Shown: positions 1 through 7,667, numbered from the stretch's first letter. The stretch: 64,000 nt of DNA from Salinisphaera sp. G21_0 (GCF_017744115.1 NZ_JAGHQW010000017.1:1-64000), one strand, 5' to 3'. The notes: generated by a model from the sequence alone, not told the origin. Translations and numbers: made by a program.

Positions 1-104
1 AAAAAAACATGTCGGGATGCAATGTCACCGCAGAGAAATACGCTGATACAATCTGACAGACCATGTTTGTTCGAAAAAACATCAAACACTCGAACTGTAG
101 CAGC

Positions 105-179
105 GTTTATGAAATATTCGGGTTAGAGCGACAGAGTCCGGCGCGAGATTCGGGGCAGTTTATGAAATGTCCGGGCTAA
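105..179 (+). repeat. Fragment of a palindromic MITE-like repeat
   Basis: This stretch holds two copies, in direct orientation, of the terminal sequence GTTTATGAAATATCCGGGTT with one or two changes each, separated by a short internal part. The same internal part (TAGAGCGACA, then GCGCGAGATTCGGGGCAG) and the same end occur in the complete element at 27612-27831, so this looks like an internally deleted copy of that family. Its right end overlaps the TAG stop codon of the phosphodiesterase gene that follows on the minus strand. Positions 1-104 hold nothing I can identify. Confidence 0.7.
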
Positions 180-928
180 AGAGTGATTACCAGTCCATCA
201 TGGCCAGCTTCAATATCTTTTGGTAACGGATTGGTATTCATCCAGTTATCAAGCTCATGGCCAATATGGGTAAGAATAGTGCGTGATGGTTGTATCCTCT
301 GGTGCAGCTCCATAACATCGTTCAGGCTGTTGTGAGCTCCGGGAGGCTCTGACATGTCCGGAGGGTAACTACAGTCAATAATCATGACATTGACCGGATT
401 GCCGGTAAAAAAGGTGAGGGTCTCCTCTGGCAGTCCCAGGGTATCCGTCAAATAGACCAGTGTCCTGCCATTACGGTGAAAAACATAGCCCATGGTTGGG
501 CGTGAATGACTGAGTGGAACAGGGGTTATCCTGACACCGTTGACAGTAAAGGGAGCGAAGGGTGTCACTGTCTGGCTGAAATCCAGAATGCCGGAATGTT
601 TCAACAACTCTTCCGGGGCATCCGATGTGTCTGGCCCGGTCACGGATATTTTCAGGCCACTTCCCCAGCGCAGGCTGAATAAACCGGCAATATGATCCAT
701 ATGGTAATGGGTCAGAATAATCTGTTTCAGGGAGCCTGCTGGAAAACGGTCTTCAATATCCGTAAGACCTGCATCAATAAGCATCATTTCACTGTCGGAC
801 TCCAGGATAGCAGAAGCCGGTCGGCGAGCGAGAAAAGGGTCCATGATGGCTTTAATGCAGGCGGGGCAGTCACAACCATAAACCGGGCATCCTTTCACGC
901 TGCCTGTGCCGGTCAGGGTAAACTTCAT
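176..928 (-). CDS. PhnP-like metallo-beta-lactamase-fold phosphodiesterase
   Basis: A cytoplasmic metal-dependent hydrolase of about 250 residues. The N-terminus has the PhnP pattern: a GTGS glycine turn, paired cysteines (GCDCPAC) expected to bind a structural zinc, then RRPAS. The metal-binding HYHMDH motif of the metallo-beta-lactamase fold follows. PhnP cleaves 5-phosphoribosyl 1,2-cyclic phosphate in C-P lyase phosphonate breakdown. No other phn genes are in the window, so a stand-alone cyclic-phosphate phosphodiesterase role is inferred. I prefer the ATG at 928, which has GGAG six bases upstream, over the ATG four codons earlier, which has no clear ribosome-binding site. The gene is 20 bp downstream of the Lrp-type regulator on the same strand and may be cotranscribed with it. 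Confidence 0.75.
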   Translation of the reverse strand: MKFTLTGTGSVKGCPVYGCDCPACIKAIMDPFLARRPASAILESDSEMMLIDAGLTDIEDRFPAGSLKQIILTHYHMDHIAGLFSLRWGSGLKISVTGPDTSDAPEELLKHSGILDFSQTVTPFAPFTVNGVRITPVPLSHSRPTMGYVFHRNGRTLVYLTDTLGLPEETLTFFTGNPVNVMIIDCSYPPDMSEPPGAHNSLNDVMELHQRIQPSRTILTHIGHELDNWMNTNPLPKDIEAGHDGLVITL

Positions 929-948
929 CGGGAACTCCATAAAAGACT

Positions 949-1428
949 CTATAAACTGAGGGGCAGTACCGTGGTGGATTTAATGGCAGAGAGAGCCAGG
1001 GCCGTTTTAATCTGGCTGATACCGGGAATCTTCATCAGTTCTTCCATCAGGAAAAAAGAGAGTGCGTGCTGATTTTTGGCCACCACCTTTAACAGGTAAT
1101 CGCCATCACTGCCAGTGATGGCATGACACTCCATAACCGGCGACATGTCCAGAATGGCCTCTTTGAAATGGGTTGCAGAGTCCGGGGTATGATTATCCAG
1201 GGAAACAGTGATAAAGGCTTCAACATCCAGGCCAACCGCCTGCGGGTTCAGTAACGTCACCTGTTTCTGTATATAGCCTTTTGCCTTCAGCCGACTGATA
1301 CGGCGGGAGCATTGTGATGCAGAGAGGCTGACCAGCTCTGCAAGACATTGCAGGGATAGCGCATCATTCTTCTGGAGTGCAGACAAAAGCCTGATGTCGT
1401 AGGTATCCAATACATTTCTGCTCGCCAT
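949..1428 (-). CDS. Lrp/AsnC-family transcriptional regulator
   Basis: The product has an N-terminal winged helix-turn-helix (LDTYDIRLLSALQKND, then a recognition helix around LSASQCSRRISRLKAKG) and a C-terminal RAM/ligand-binding domain with the GSDGDYLLKV segment, the standard two-domain Lrp/AsnC layout. The frame is open further upstream, to a TTG at 1539. I chose the ATG at 1428 because it gives a family-typical 159 residues and has a GAGGG ribosome-binding site five bases away. It is divergent from hpd and phhA, and Lrp-type proteins often control neighbouring amino-acid catabolic genes, so control of phenylalanine/tyrosine degradation is a reasonable but unproven inference. Confidence 0.85.
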   Translation of the reverse strand: MASRNVLDTYDIRLLSALQKNDALSLQCLAELVSLSASQCSRRISRLKAKGYIQKQVTLLNPQAVGLDVEAFITVSLDNHTPDSATHFKEAILDMSPVMECHAITGSDGDYLLKVVAKNQHALSFFLMEELMKIPGISQIKTALALSAIKSTTVLPLSL

Positions 1429-1463
1429 CCGATCCCTCGCTATGTTGTTGGCCGCACTTCTGA

Positions 1464-1523
1464 TCAATTCAGAATTACCCGGATTAAGCATCTTCTCAAA
1501 CGGGGATAATGCACTTCTTTCAT
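1464..1523 (-). CDS. Possible 19-codon upstream ORF of the Lrp-type gene
   Basis: An ATG at 1523 has a strong GGAGG ribosome-binding site six to seven bases away and opens a 19-codon reading frame (MKEVHYPRLRRCLIRVILN) that ends 35 bp before the chosen start of the Lrp-type regulator. It is in a different frame from the regulator. It could be a leader peptide, or the strong site could be a relic of a frameshifted longer N-terminus. No conservation evidence is available here. Confidence 0.2.
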   Translation of the reverse strand: MKEVHYPRLRRCLIRVILN

Positions 1524-1752
1524 TAACAACCTCCGGCAATCAGGGCTGCTGCCGAATTTATTGACAGGATCCCGACAAAACTGGCTGGCTGCTTTCAGGT
1601 AGTGTAAGCCCGGTTTGATGGCTCCGCCAATTCATCTGATGCAAACCTTTTGTATCATCTTGCGTAATGAGGCTGCATATCGCAAGGCTTTTGCATCAGG
1701 GCAATCGTATACTTTTTCTATACTGTGGCTGGACTGTAAAAGAGGACGAAGC

Positions 1753-2832
1753 ATGGCAACGAACAAAATGTCAAAGATTACCAGCACGAACCCGATGGGA
1801 ACCGATGGGTTTGAATTTGTCGAATACGCAGCGCCTGATGCGCTGGCACTGGAAAGCCTCTTCAAACAGTTTGGATTTGTTGCGGTAGCGCGCCACCGAT
1901 CCAAAGAGGTGACATTATATCGCCAGGGGGGAATTAACTTTATCGTTAACAGCGAGCCTGACTCATTTGCCCAGAAGTTTGCCCGGGAGCATGGCCCCTG
2001 TGCCTGTGCATTTGCCCTCCGGGTAGAAGATGCGTCTTTTGCCTATGAGAGGGCGCTCAAACTGGGCTGTCAACCCGGGCCAACCCAAAGTGGTTCCATG
2101 GAGCTGAATATCCCATCCATTGTGGGCATCGGTGGCTGCCTGATTTATCTGGTTGACCGGTATGGCGACAAAGGGTCGATTTATGATGTGGACTTCGTTC
2201 CTGTTGAGGGCGTTGATCAGGAACCTGAAGGTGTCGGCCTGACCTTTATCGATCATCTTACCCACAATGTCCAGCGGGGCAATATGGATAAGTGGGCATC
2301 TTACTACGAGGATATTTTTAACTTCCGTGAGATTCGATATTTTGACATTGAAGGCAAGTTGACCGGGTTGAAATCCAGGGCAATGACCAGTCCCTGTGGG
2401 AAGATCAGAATTCCCATCAATGAATCTTCTGATGACAAGAGCCAGATTGAAGAGTATCTGCACCAGTATAATGGCGAGGGTATCCAGCATATTGCGCTGT
2501 ACTCCAAAGATATCTATCAATCAGTACCGGCGATGCGGGGCAATGGTGCCGCCTTTCTGACCCCGCCACCGGACACCTATTACGAGATGCTTTCTGAAAG
2601 GCTGCCCTGGCATCAGGAAGATGTTGATAAGTTGAAAGCCAATGCCATTCTTATGGATGGTGCGCCTACAGAGGAGGGTGGGTTGCTGTTACAGATTTTC
2701 ACTGAAACCGCCATTGGCCCGATTTTCTTTGAGATCATCCAACGCAAAGGGGATGAAGGGTTTGGTGAGGGTAACTTTACCGCGCTATTTGAAAGCATGG
2801 AAAGGGATCAGATGAGAAGAGGGGTGTTGTAG
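1753..2832 (+). CDS. hpd: 4-hydroxyphenylpyruvate dioxygenase
   Basis: This Fe(II) enzyme converts 4-hydroxyphenylpyruvate to homogentisate in tyrosine catabolism. The protein is 359 residues, normal for the bacterial family, with two vicinal-oxygen-chelate halves. The three predicted iron ligands are visible: H168 in DHLTHNV, H246 in GIQHIALYS and E327 in FFEIIQRKG; their spacing matches characterised enzymes. The C-terminal [13 protein letters not shown] signature is intact. The open frame extends 46 codons upstream, but the ATG at 1753 has GAGGA six bases before it and starts where family members start. phhA follows 145 bp downstream on the same strand, so the pair would channel phenylalanine to homogentisate through an aminotransferase encoded elsewhere. 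No hmgA is present in the window. Confidence 0.95.
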   Translation: MATNKMSKITSTNPMGTDGFEFVEYAAPDALALESLFKQFGFVAVARHRSKEVTLYRQGGINFIVNSEPDSFAQKFAREHGPCACAFALRVEDASFAYERALKLGCQPGPTQSGSMELNIPSIVGIGGCLIYLVDRYGDKGSIYDVDFVPVEGVDQEPEGVGLTFIDHLTHNVQRGNMDKWASYYEDIFNFREIRYFDIEGKLTGLKSRAMTSPCGKIRIPINESSDDKSQIEEYLHQYNGEGIQHIALYSKDIYQSVPAMRGNGAAFLTPPPDTYYEMLSERLPWHQEDVDKLKANAILMDGAPTEEGGLLLQIFTETAIGPIFFEIIQRKGDEGFGEGNFTALFESMERDQMRRGVL

Positions 2833-2977
2833 CTTTTTCTCAGATCTGACTGATCACCAATCCGTCGGGTTTTCTTATGGAACTGGTTCTATTACAGGGC
2901 TTTTCAGGGGAATGAACCATCAATCCGGTGGGGTAGTGGGCCATTCACTACCTTGCTGCAAGGCCGGGGAGAGTTTT

Positions 2978-3778
2978 ATGAAGTCATCCAAATATCAGGC
3001 CAGGAAGCCTGACGAGTCAGGCTTTATTGTATATACAGATGAGGAGCATGAAACCTGGAGTATTCTGTATCACCGACAGATTGAGTTATTGAAAGGTCGG
3101 GCGTGTGATGAATACATGGACGGCATCGAAGAACTGGCCATGCCGTCAGAGCGGATTCCACAGCTGGATGAAATAAGCCGTGTGCTTAACGGTAAAACCG
3201 GCTGGGGGGTTGCCAGGGTGCCGGCACTGATCTCCTTTGACCGTTTTTTTAAGCTTTTAGCCGACAAACAATTCCCGGTTGCCACCTTTATCCGCGTCAG
3301 AGATGAGCTGGATTATCTTCAGGAACCGGATATTTTTCATGAAATATTTGGTCACTGCCCTCTGTTGACCAATCAGGATTTTGCTGATTTTACGGAAACC
3401 TATGGCAGGCTCGGTCTGGCTGCCAGCAAAGAAGAGCGGGTTTACCTTGCCAGGCTTTATTGGATGACGGTTGAGTTTGGCTTATTGAATACTTCCCGTG
3501 GGTTGCGTATTTATGGTGGTGGAATTCTCTCCAGCTTCGGTGAAACGGCCTATGCCCTGGAGAGTGATATTCCAGTCAGAACCGCCTTTGACCCACTGAC
3601 AGCGCTGAGAACGCCCTACCGGATCGATATTTTGCAGCCATTGTATTATGTACTGGACGATATTGCGGTCCTTCATCGCCTTTGTGAAATGGATATTATG
3701 GCGCTGGTCCATCAGGCGATGGCGATGCCCCTGCTTACCCCGATGTTTGAGCCCAAGTCTGAAGAGGGTGCTGCGTGA
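2978..3778 (+). CDS. phhA: Phenylalanine 4-monooxygenase
   Basis: A pterin-dependent non-haem iron enzyme that hydroxylates phenylalanine to tyrosine. The catalytic core is 266 residues with the iron facial triad H121 and H126 (FHEIFGHCPLLT) and E166 (TVEFGLL). There is no N-terminal ACT regulatory domain, as usual in bacteria. The ATG at 2978 is preceded by GGAG with a good spacing; the open frame starts 22 codons earlier without such a site. It lies downstream of hpd. The usual partner phhB (pterin carbinolamine dehydratase) does not follow; the next 490 bp hold no protein gene. Confidence 0.95.
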   Translation: MKSSKYQARKPDESGFIVYTDEEHETWSILYHRQIELLKGRACDEYMDGIEELAMPSERIPQLDEISRVLNGKTGWGVARVPALISFDRFFKLLADKQFPVATFIRVRDELDYLQEPDIFHEIFGHCPLLTNQDFADFTETYGRLGLAASKEERVYLARLYWMTVEFGLLNTSRGLRIYGGGILSSFGETAYALESDIPVRTAFDPLTALRTPYRIDILQPLYYVLDDIAVLHRLCEMDIMALVHQAMAMPLLTPMFEPKSEEGAA

Positions 3779-3801
3779 GACAGCACTCTGCAACTTATTG
3801 G

Positions 3802-3821
3802 TTTTATATTATCCAATCATA
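3802..3821 (+). repeat. 20-bp repeat shared with 15897-15916
   Basis: TTTTATATTATCCAATCATA lies 24 bp after the phhA stop. The identical 20 bases occur just after the rarA stop. The short arms ATTGG and CCAAT flank this copy. The meaning is unknown; it may be a small dispersed repeat or a shared 3'-end processing signal. Confidence 0.45.
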
Positions 3822-3931
3822 ACTGTTATGCTTATCGGGATGTTCGGAGACATCAGACGTCAAGGTGAAGGCCCGATAGCCTGTTCATGCAATAATCACG
3901 GTTGTGCTTTAAACGGCAATGTTTCTATTTT

Positions 3932-3973
3932 TTGATCTGGATCAATAAAGCGTGTACGGGAAATACGTATTCT
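3932..3973 (+). promoter_or_regulatory. FNR/ANR-dependent class II promoter
   Basis: TTGATCTGGATCAA at 3932-3945 is a perfect match to the FNR/ANR box TTGAT-N4-ATCAA. A -10-like TATTCT lies at 3968-3973. If transcription starts near 3980, the box is centred at -41.5, the classical position for FNR activation. No good -35 hexamer is present, as expected for such a promoter. The sequence AATACGTATT around the -10 is also found at the second FNR promoter in this window (7433-7474). Confidence 0.65.
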
Positions 3974-3979
3974 GTAGTC

Positions 3980-4150
3980 ACTCCTTTAGCGAGTTGCCGA
4001 AGTCAGCAGGTCGCAGCAAAAACAAAAAAGGCAGGGATCGAATTCCCTGCCGCTAAAGGAAAAAGAATATATACCACTCCAATAACAATAAAAATCGCTC
4101 TGTGCTGTCTGACAGTAGTTCCGCCCCGTTTTTACGGGGTTTCTGTTTTT
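3980..4150 (+). ncRNA. Candidate FNR-controlled structured small RNA
   Basis: The interval between phhA and the next gene has a promoter (3932-3973), an intrinsic terminator (4124-4150) and no convincing reading frame. The predicted transcript of about 170 nt is structured: CCTTTAGCG at 3983-3991 pairs perfectly with CGCTAAAGG at 4051-4059, enclosing an A-rich segment (4017-4029) and a hairpin with arms GGCAGGGA and TCCCTGCC (4030-4051). A small CTGTC/GACAG hairpin and then the terminator follow. This layout resembles FNR-induced regulatory RNAs such as enterobacterial FnrS in logic only; I see no sequence similarity. It could instead be an untranslated leader, but the terminator lies before the downstream gene. 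Confidence 0.55.
4124..4150 (+). terminator. Intrinsic terminator
   Basis: The stem CCCCGT / ACGGGG (4124-4129 with 4134-4139) is followed by the U-rich tail TTTCTGTTTTT. It would end the candidate small RNA that starts near 3980. A separate hairpin at 4030-4051 is followed by a T-run when read on the minus strand and could also act as a minus-strand terminator. Confidence 0.75.
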
Positions 4151-4272
4151 GTAGCTTCCCTGTGTTAACATTCACGATTTCTCTGATGGATTGGCTGTGA
4201 TTGCAATGGTCAGTCATTCGGCCTTACTTCTTTCCTAAATAAGTCAATACTTTGAATTGCAAGGAGTCTACG

Positions 4273-5130
4273 ATGCATCCAAGGGAACTGAGCATTCAAA
4301 CACCGCATTTAACATTTGCTGCGTTGGAGTGGGGGGACCCTGAGGGCGTTCCGGTGATTGCACTTCATGGATGGCTGGATAATGCGGCCAGTTTCACTCC
4401 CATGGCTCCAAAGTTAGAGGGCATCAGACTGATAGCTGTGGACCAGGCTGGCCATGGTCTTTCTGAACACCGTCCCGCGTGGTTCAGTTATGATGTTTGG
4501 CACTACGTTGAAGATCTGGTTTATATCGCTGAGTCATTGCAACTTGAACGGTTTGGTTTGCTTGGGCATTCCATGGGCGGTGTGGTCAGTGCCATGGCAG
4601 CGGGTTCCGTGCTGAAAGATCAGGTTACCGGGTTGGTAGCTATTGATGGGCTTTTCCCCTGGCCAAGAAACCCTGAAGATGCCCCTGAAGCGCTGGCGAA
4701 CTATATCAATCAACGCAGAACACCTGTTGATCATTTGCCAGTGACCCGCTATCGATCGAAGCAGCTGGCCGTTCGGGCCAGGGCCATGGGCCAGTTCAAA
4801 GTTTCCAGGCAATCGTCAGAACTGCTGGTGGATCGATCCATTATTCAGGATGGAGATGGCTGGATCTGGACGGCAGATCCCCGTTTAAAGCTGGGATCTC
4901 CCACCCGTTTTTCCCTTGAGCAGACCCTGGCATTTCCCCGACAGATAACCTGTAATGCTCATATGGTCTATGTTGACAGTGGTCCGATCTGTGACGCTAT
5001 TAACCAGTATCATCAGAAGCTGCCAAATATTCATTTTCACCCGATGAGTGGCAATCATCATCTTCACATGGACGATCAGGTGGAAGCGATTGCCAATATA
5101 GTTAACTCTGTTTTAGGCAGTAAATTATGA
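4273..5130 (+). CDS. Alpha/beta-fold hydrolase
   Basis: A cytoplasmic hydrolase of 285 residues. The oxyanion-hole region is ALHGWLDNAASF, the nucleophile elbow is GHSMGG with serine 100, and a histidine-rich SGNHHLHMD near the C-terminus supplies the catalytic histidine. This arrangement matches the MhpC/YbfF-like esterase group, but the substrate cannot be read from sequence. The ATG at 4273 has AAGGAG six bases upstream; the open frame begins seven codons earlier at a TTG. It is followed by a DUF4892 gene 41 bp later, so the two may be one transcription unit. Confidence 0.85.
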   Translation: MHPRELSIQTPHLTFAALEWGDPEGVPVIALHGWLDNAASFTPMAPKLEGIRLIAVDQAGHGLSEHRPAWFSYDVWHYVEDLVYIAESLQLERFGLLGHSMGGVVSAMAAGSVLKDQVTGLVAIDGLFPWPRNPEDAPEALANYINQRRTPVDHLPVTRYRSKQLAVRARAMGQFKVSRQSSELLVDRSIIQDGDGWIWTADPRLKLGSPTRFSLEQTLAFPRQITCNAHMVYVDSGPICDAINQYHQKLPNIHFHPMSGNHHLHMDDQVEAIANIVNSVLGSKL

Positions 5131-5171
5131 TAGTCTGAAACGTCGTTGGGGGAAGACTTGGATGGTGTTTC

Positions 5172-6089
5172 ATGAATAAAGTGATTGTGGATATCCCGGG
5201 TCTACTGAAGACTCTTGAATCTGGCTCTTTAACCATTGCCTGCAAAATAATCAGTACCCTGCTTTGCCTGGTAATTGGTCCTTCAACCTATGCGTCGGGA
5301 CTTCCAGCGTATCCTAATGCCCGTATTGAGCTTGCCATCGATGAGAATCGACAGAACCACCCGATCATTACCAACCGGATGAAGCGGGTCAACGGCGTTG
5401 TTACCTCGGATGGCGCTCAGTGGCTTGACGGACACCTGATCAGGGACCTCTACTTTCTGCCGCCCGGGCACAGCAGCAATCAAGGCTATGAATTTTATGT
5501 CAGCCTGTTGCAAGGGGAGGGTATTGAGACGCTGTTTGAATGCCGCAGTTTTTCCTGTGGTGCCAGTAATTTCTGGGCTAACGATGTCTTCGATATTTCC
5601 ACGCTCTATGGTCAGGATAAGGAACAAGCGTTTTATATTGGGAAAAAGCTGAACACTTTCTATACGGTCTACGCGGTGCGCCGGGGCAATGGACGCATTT
5701 ATACATTGGTGGATATCTTTAAGCCCCATGACTATGAGATGGAGCGTACAATCGAACAGGATGCTGGCAACAATGTCTTCAGGCTGGAATCCGGTAAATC
5801 CGGGATTGAAAAAAGTTCTGATCTGGCCTCATTTGTTACAAATATGAACATTGACTCATCAATGAATGCACTGCTTATCATTCACAGCACGGTGCCCGAG
5901 ACCCTGGCAGAGCTGGATACCTGGCAGAACAAAATGGAAGTACTGCAAGAGAATATTGTTCAGCATTTAAATGAGCAGGGGATCAGCGAGTCACGACTAC
6001 GCTTCAATATTTCCATTGGCACTGAAGATAATTCGCTGGATCCGGGAACAACGCCATCTTTCGGGCTTGAAATTGTGCCTTTAAATTAA
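5172..6089 (+). CDS. DUF4892 family exported protein
   Basis: The protein has a hydrophobic segment at about residues 20-40 ending in an Ala/Ser-rich site (STYAS), consistent with a signal peptide, so a periplasmic or envelope location is likely. The region after it (ending near IYTLVDIFKPHDYEM) resembles the DUF4892 family of pseudomonads and relatives, whose function is unknown. Two cysteines (FECRSFSCG) could form a disulphide. The C-terminal part resembles an OmpA-type arrangement only loosely and I do not claim it. Confidence 0.7.
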   Translation: MNKVIVDIPGLLKTLESGSLTIACKIISTLLCLVIGPSTYASGLPAYPNARIELAIDENRQNHPIITNRMKRVNGVVTSDGAQWLDGHLIRDLYFLPPGHSSNQGYEFYVSLLQGEGIETLFECRSFSCGASNFWANDVFDISTLYGQDKEQAFYIGKKLNTFYTVYAVRRGNGRIYTLVDIFKPHDYEMERTIEQDAGNNVFRLESGKSGIEKSSDLASFVTNMNIDSSMNALLIIHSTVPETLAELDTWQNKMEVLQENIVQHLNEQGISESRLRFNISIGTEDNSLDPGTTPSFGLEIVPLN

Positions 6090-6267
6090 AGGTTGATTGC
6101 CATTTTCTTCAAATTGGGCTTATGTTCACGGACTTATCCGCACCTGATGGTCTTTATCCGGAACTATGAGTGATTTTACAGGTCAAACGTGTCGAAGCAG
6201 TGAAATTGCTGCTGATAATCAGCGATTTTAAAATAACTATCGTTAACTACTTTCGGATTGACTCAAA

Positions 6268-6816
6268 ATGCAAAGCTTGCCTGCTACACCATCAGGAGCG
6301 AATGGTTACATTAATAATCCTGGCTGTACTTTCGAAAATGATAATTGCCGTTCAACATGCCTCGGCTTCATCTGGGGGGGGGCAACTTCTACCGGTGGGG
6401 CGGTTGGTTCGTGCTTACCCTTAGAAGGCACCATGGTAGCTAAAGTTTGTTACGGTGCTCTTGCTGGTTCGGGTGTCGGTATTCTCGCAATGATTGGAAT
6501 AAGTGCCTATTTCGATGCTAAATATGGTGGCTGCTGCGGTATAAAGTCTCGGGAGGCTGCTCCTGTTCACACGGATCTTTCAATTAGCAGAACAGCCCGG
6601 CAATCAGGGAGAGAGTCCATCGTGGCGGTTCAGCCCTTGCCTATGCACAACGATTCAAAGCATATAGATTCAGACCAGACATTGACGGTTATCAACCAGG
6701 AGTCTGAGCATTTGTTGCCAGAACCACCGCCATCCTACGTGACGGTTATAAGCTCGCAGTTAGAACTTCAGCCTCCACCTCCATCTTACAGTGAGATTTT
6801 CCCAGCTAAACCATGA
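6268..6816 (+). CDS. Small membrane protein with two C-terminal PPxY motifs
   Basis: I do not recognise a named family. The 182-residue product starts with a cysteine- and glycine-rich region, has a hydrophobic segment at about residues 57-83 (ending IGISAYFDAKYGG), then CC and a hydrophilic tail. The tail carries EPPPSYVTV (PPSY at 154-157) and PPPPSYSEIF (PPSY at 171-174). PPxY is the ligand of WW domains, which occur in eukaryotic proteins such as NEDD4-family ubiquitin ligases and are not a usual bacterial binding partner. This suggests a host-directed membrane protein, but that is inference. The start is uncertain because no strong ribosome-binding site precedes the ATG. It is convergent with yaeQ with only a 4-bp gap. 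Confidence 0.6.
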   Translation: MQSLPATPSGANGYINNPGCTFENDNCRSTCLGFIWGGATSTGGAVGSCLPLEGTMVAKVCYGALAGSGVGILAMIGISAYFDAKYGGCCGIKSREAAPVHTDLSISRTARQSGRESIVAVQPLPMHNDSKHIDSDQTLTVINQESEHLLPEPPPSYVTVISSQLELQPPPPSYSEIFPAKP

Positions 6817-6820
6817 AGCA

Positions 6821-7360
6821 TTAACCCGGAAATCGCTGTGTGATCTCGGTGGCAATGCTATCGGTAGCATTGCCAACAGTTATCTGCTGATCTTGTATAA
6901 TACAGTGAAGTTTCATGGTTTTACCAATCAGCCTGCCCAGTTCATTACCCTCTGCAGGAATTCGGTAAATGTACAAATTATTAAATCGCTGTACTTTGCC
7001 CTGATATTGTTGCCACCAGATATCCGAATGGCGACCGCCATAGTTATAGATAAAAACCTTCTTTGCCCGGCCACAGGCCTTTCTTAGCCGCTTTTCATCC
7101 GGTTGACCAAGCTCTATCCAGGTGTCAATTTCACCACTGAGATTCTTTTGCCAGATATCAGGCTCGTCATCAGTGCTGATACCTTTGGTAAACTGAAGTT
7201 CCCCTGAAGCATGGAGTGACCAGACCATCAGTCTCAACATTGCCCTTTCGTCATTTTCCGATGGATGGCGGGCAATGGTTACATCATGGTCTGCATAATA
7301 GTGGCGGTTCATGTCCGCTATATTAATACTTGCTTTGTAGATCGTTGCTTTCAGGGCCAT
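6821..7360 (-). CDS. yaeQ: YaeQ family protein
   Basis: The 179-residue protein starts MALKATIYKASINIAD and contains the ARHPSENDERAMLRLMVW and DDEPDIWQKNL segments characteristic of YaeQ. The family has a nuclease-like fold; its physiological role is unsettled (E. coli YaeQ was once reported as an RfaH-loss suppressor). Length and start agree with relatives. It is transcribed towards the PPxY membrane-protein gene. Confidence 0.9.
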   Translation of the reverse strand: MALKATIYKASINIADMNRHYYADHDVTIARHPSENDERAMLRLMVWSLHASGELQFTKGISTDDEPDIWQKNLSGEIDTWIELGQPDEKRLRKACGRAKKVFIYNYGGRHSDIWWQQYQGKVQRFNNLYIYRIPAEGNELGRLIGKTMKLHCIIQDQQITVGNATDSIATEITQRFPG

Positions 7361-7432
7361 GGATCATTAACTCGATAAAAAGTTGAGTTTACCCTGAAGC
7401 AATCAGGAGTTTATGCAAAGGATGATGTAATA

Positions 7433-7474
7433 TTGATTCAGGTCAATATGTCAGAAAAAAACAATACGTATTAT
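7433..7474 (+). promoter_or_regulatory. Second FNR/ANR-dependent class II promoter
   Basis: TTGATTCAGGTCAA at 7433-7446 matches the FNR/ANR box with one arm change. A -10 element TATTAT lies at 7469-7474, giving a start near 7481 and placing the box at -41.5. The bases AATACGTATT around the -10 repeat those of the promoter at 3932-3973, which supports both being real. Confidence 0.6.
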
Positions 7475-7480
7475 GGCTTA

Positions 7481-7620
7481 CGCCTGAAGGGGAAAAGAGA
7501 TGGGGGGATTTCTCCAGAAAAGGCCTTTACGTCGCGGGGGAGGTGACGCAGAGGCCACGAAGATGAGACAGGCAACAACAATAAAATTTTGAAACCGGTT
7601 CTTGTGACCGGTTTTTTGTT
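7481..7620 (+). ncRNA. Candidate FNR-controlled small RNA or small-protein mRNA
   Basis: An FNR-type promoter and a strong terminator bracket about 140 nt with no annotated gene. The RNA is purine-rich at its 5' end (GAAGGGGAAAAGAGATGGGG). It could code for a 30-residue peptide from the ATG at 7500, which follows AAGGGG at a slightly long distance, so a small-protein mRNA is an alternative. It lies between the divergently oriented yaeQ promoter region and the 3' end of yecH. Confidence 0.45.
7593..7620 (+). terminator. Intrinsic terminator
   Basis: The stem AACCGGT / ACCGGTT (7593-7599 with 7607-7613) is followed directly by TTTTGTTT. It ends the candidate small transcript beginning near 7481. 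Confidence 0.8.
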
Positions 7621-7642
7621 TCTGCTCAGAAAAACTCAGAAT

Positions 7643-7666
7643 AAAAAAACCCGTAATCGGGCTTTT
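7643..7666 (-). terminator. Weak intrinsic terminator of yecH
   Basis: Read on the minus strand, a short GCCCG-ATTA-CGGGT hairpin is followed by seven T residues. It begins 2 bp after the yecH stop codon. The stem is short, so termination efficiency is uncertain. Confidence 0.55.
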
Positions 7667-7667
7667 C

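Noticed and set aside
3648-4168. Two plus-strand reading frames of about 90 codons after phhA
   Set aside because: They overlap phhA or the FNR promoter, structured RNA and terminator, have no ribosome-binding site and no recognisable protein features.
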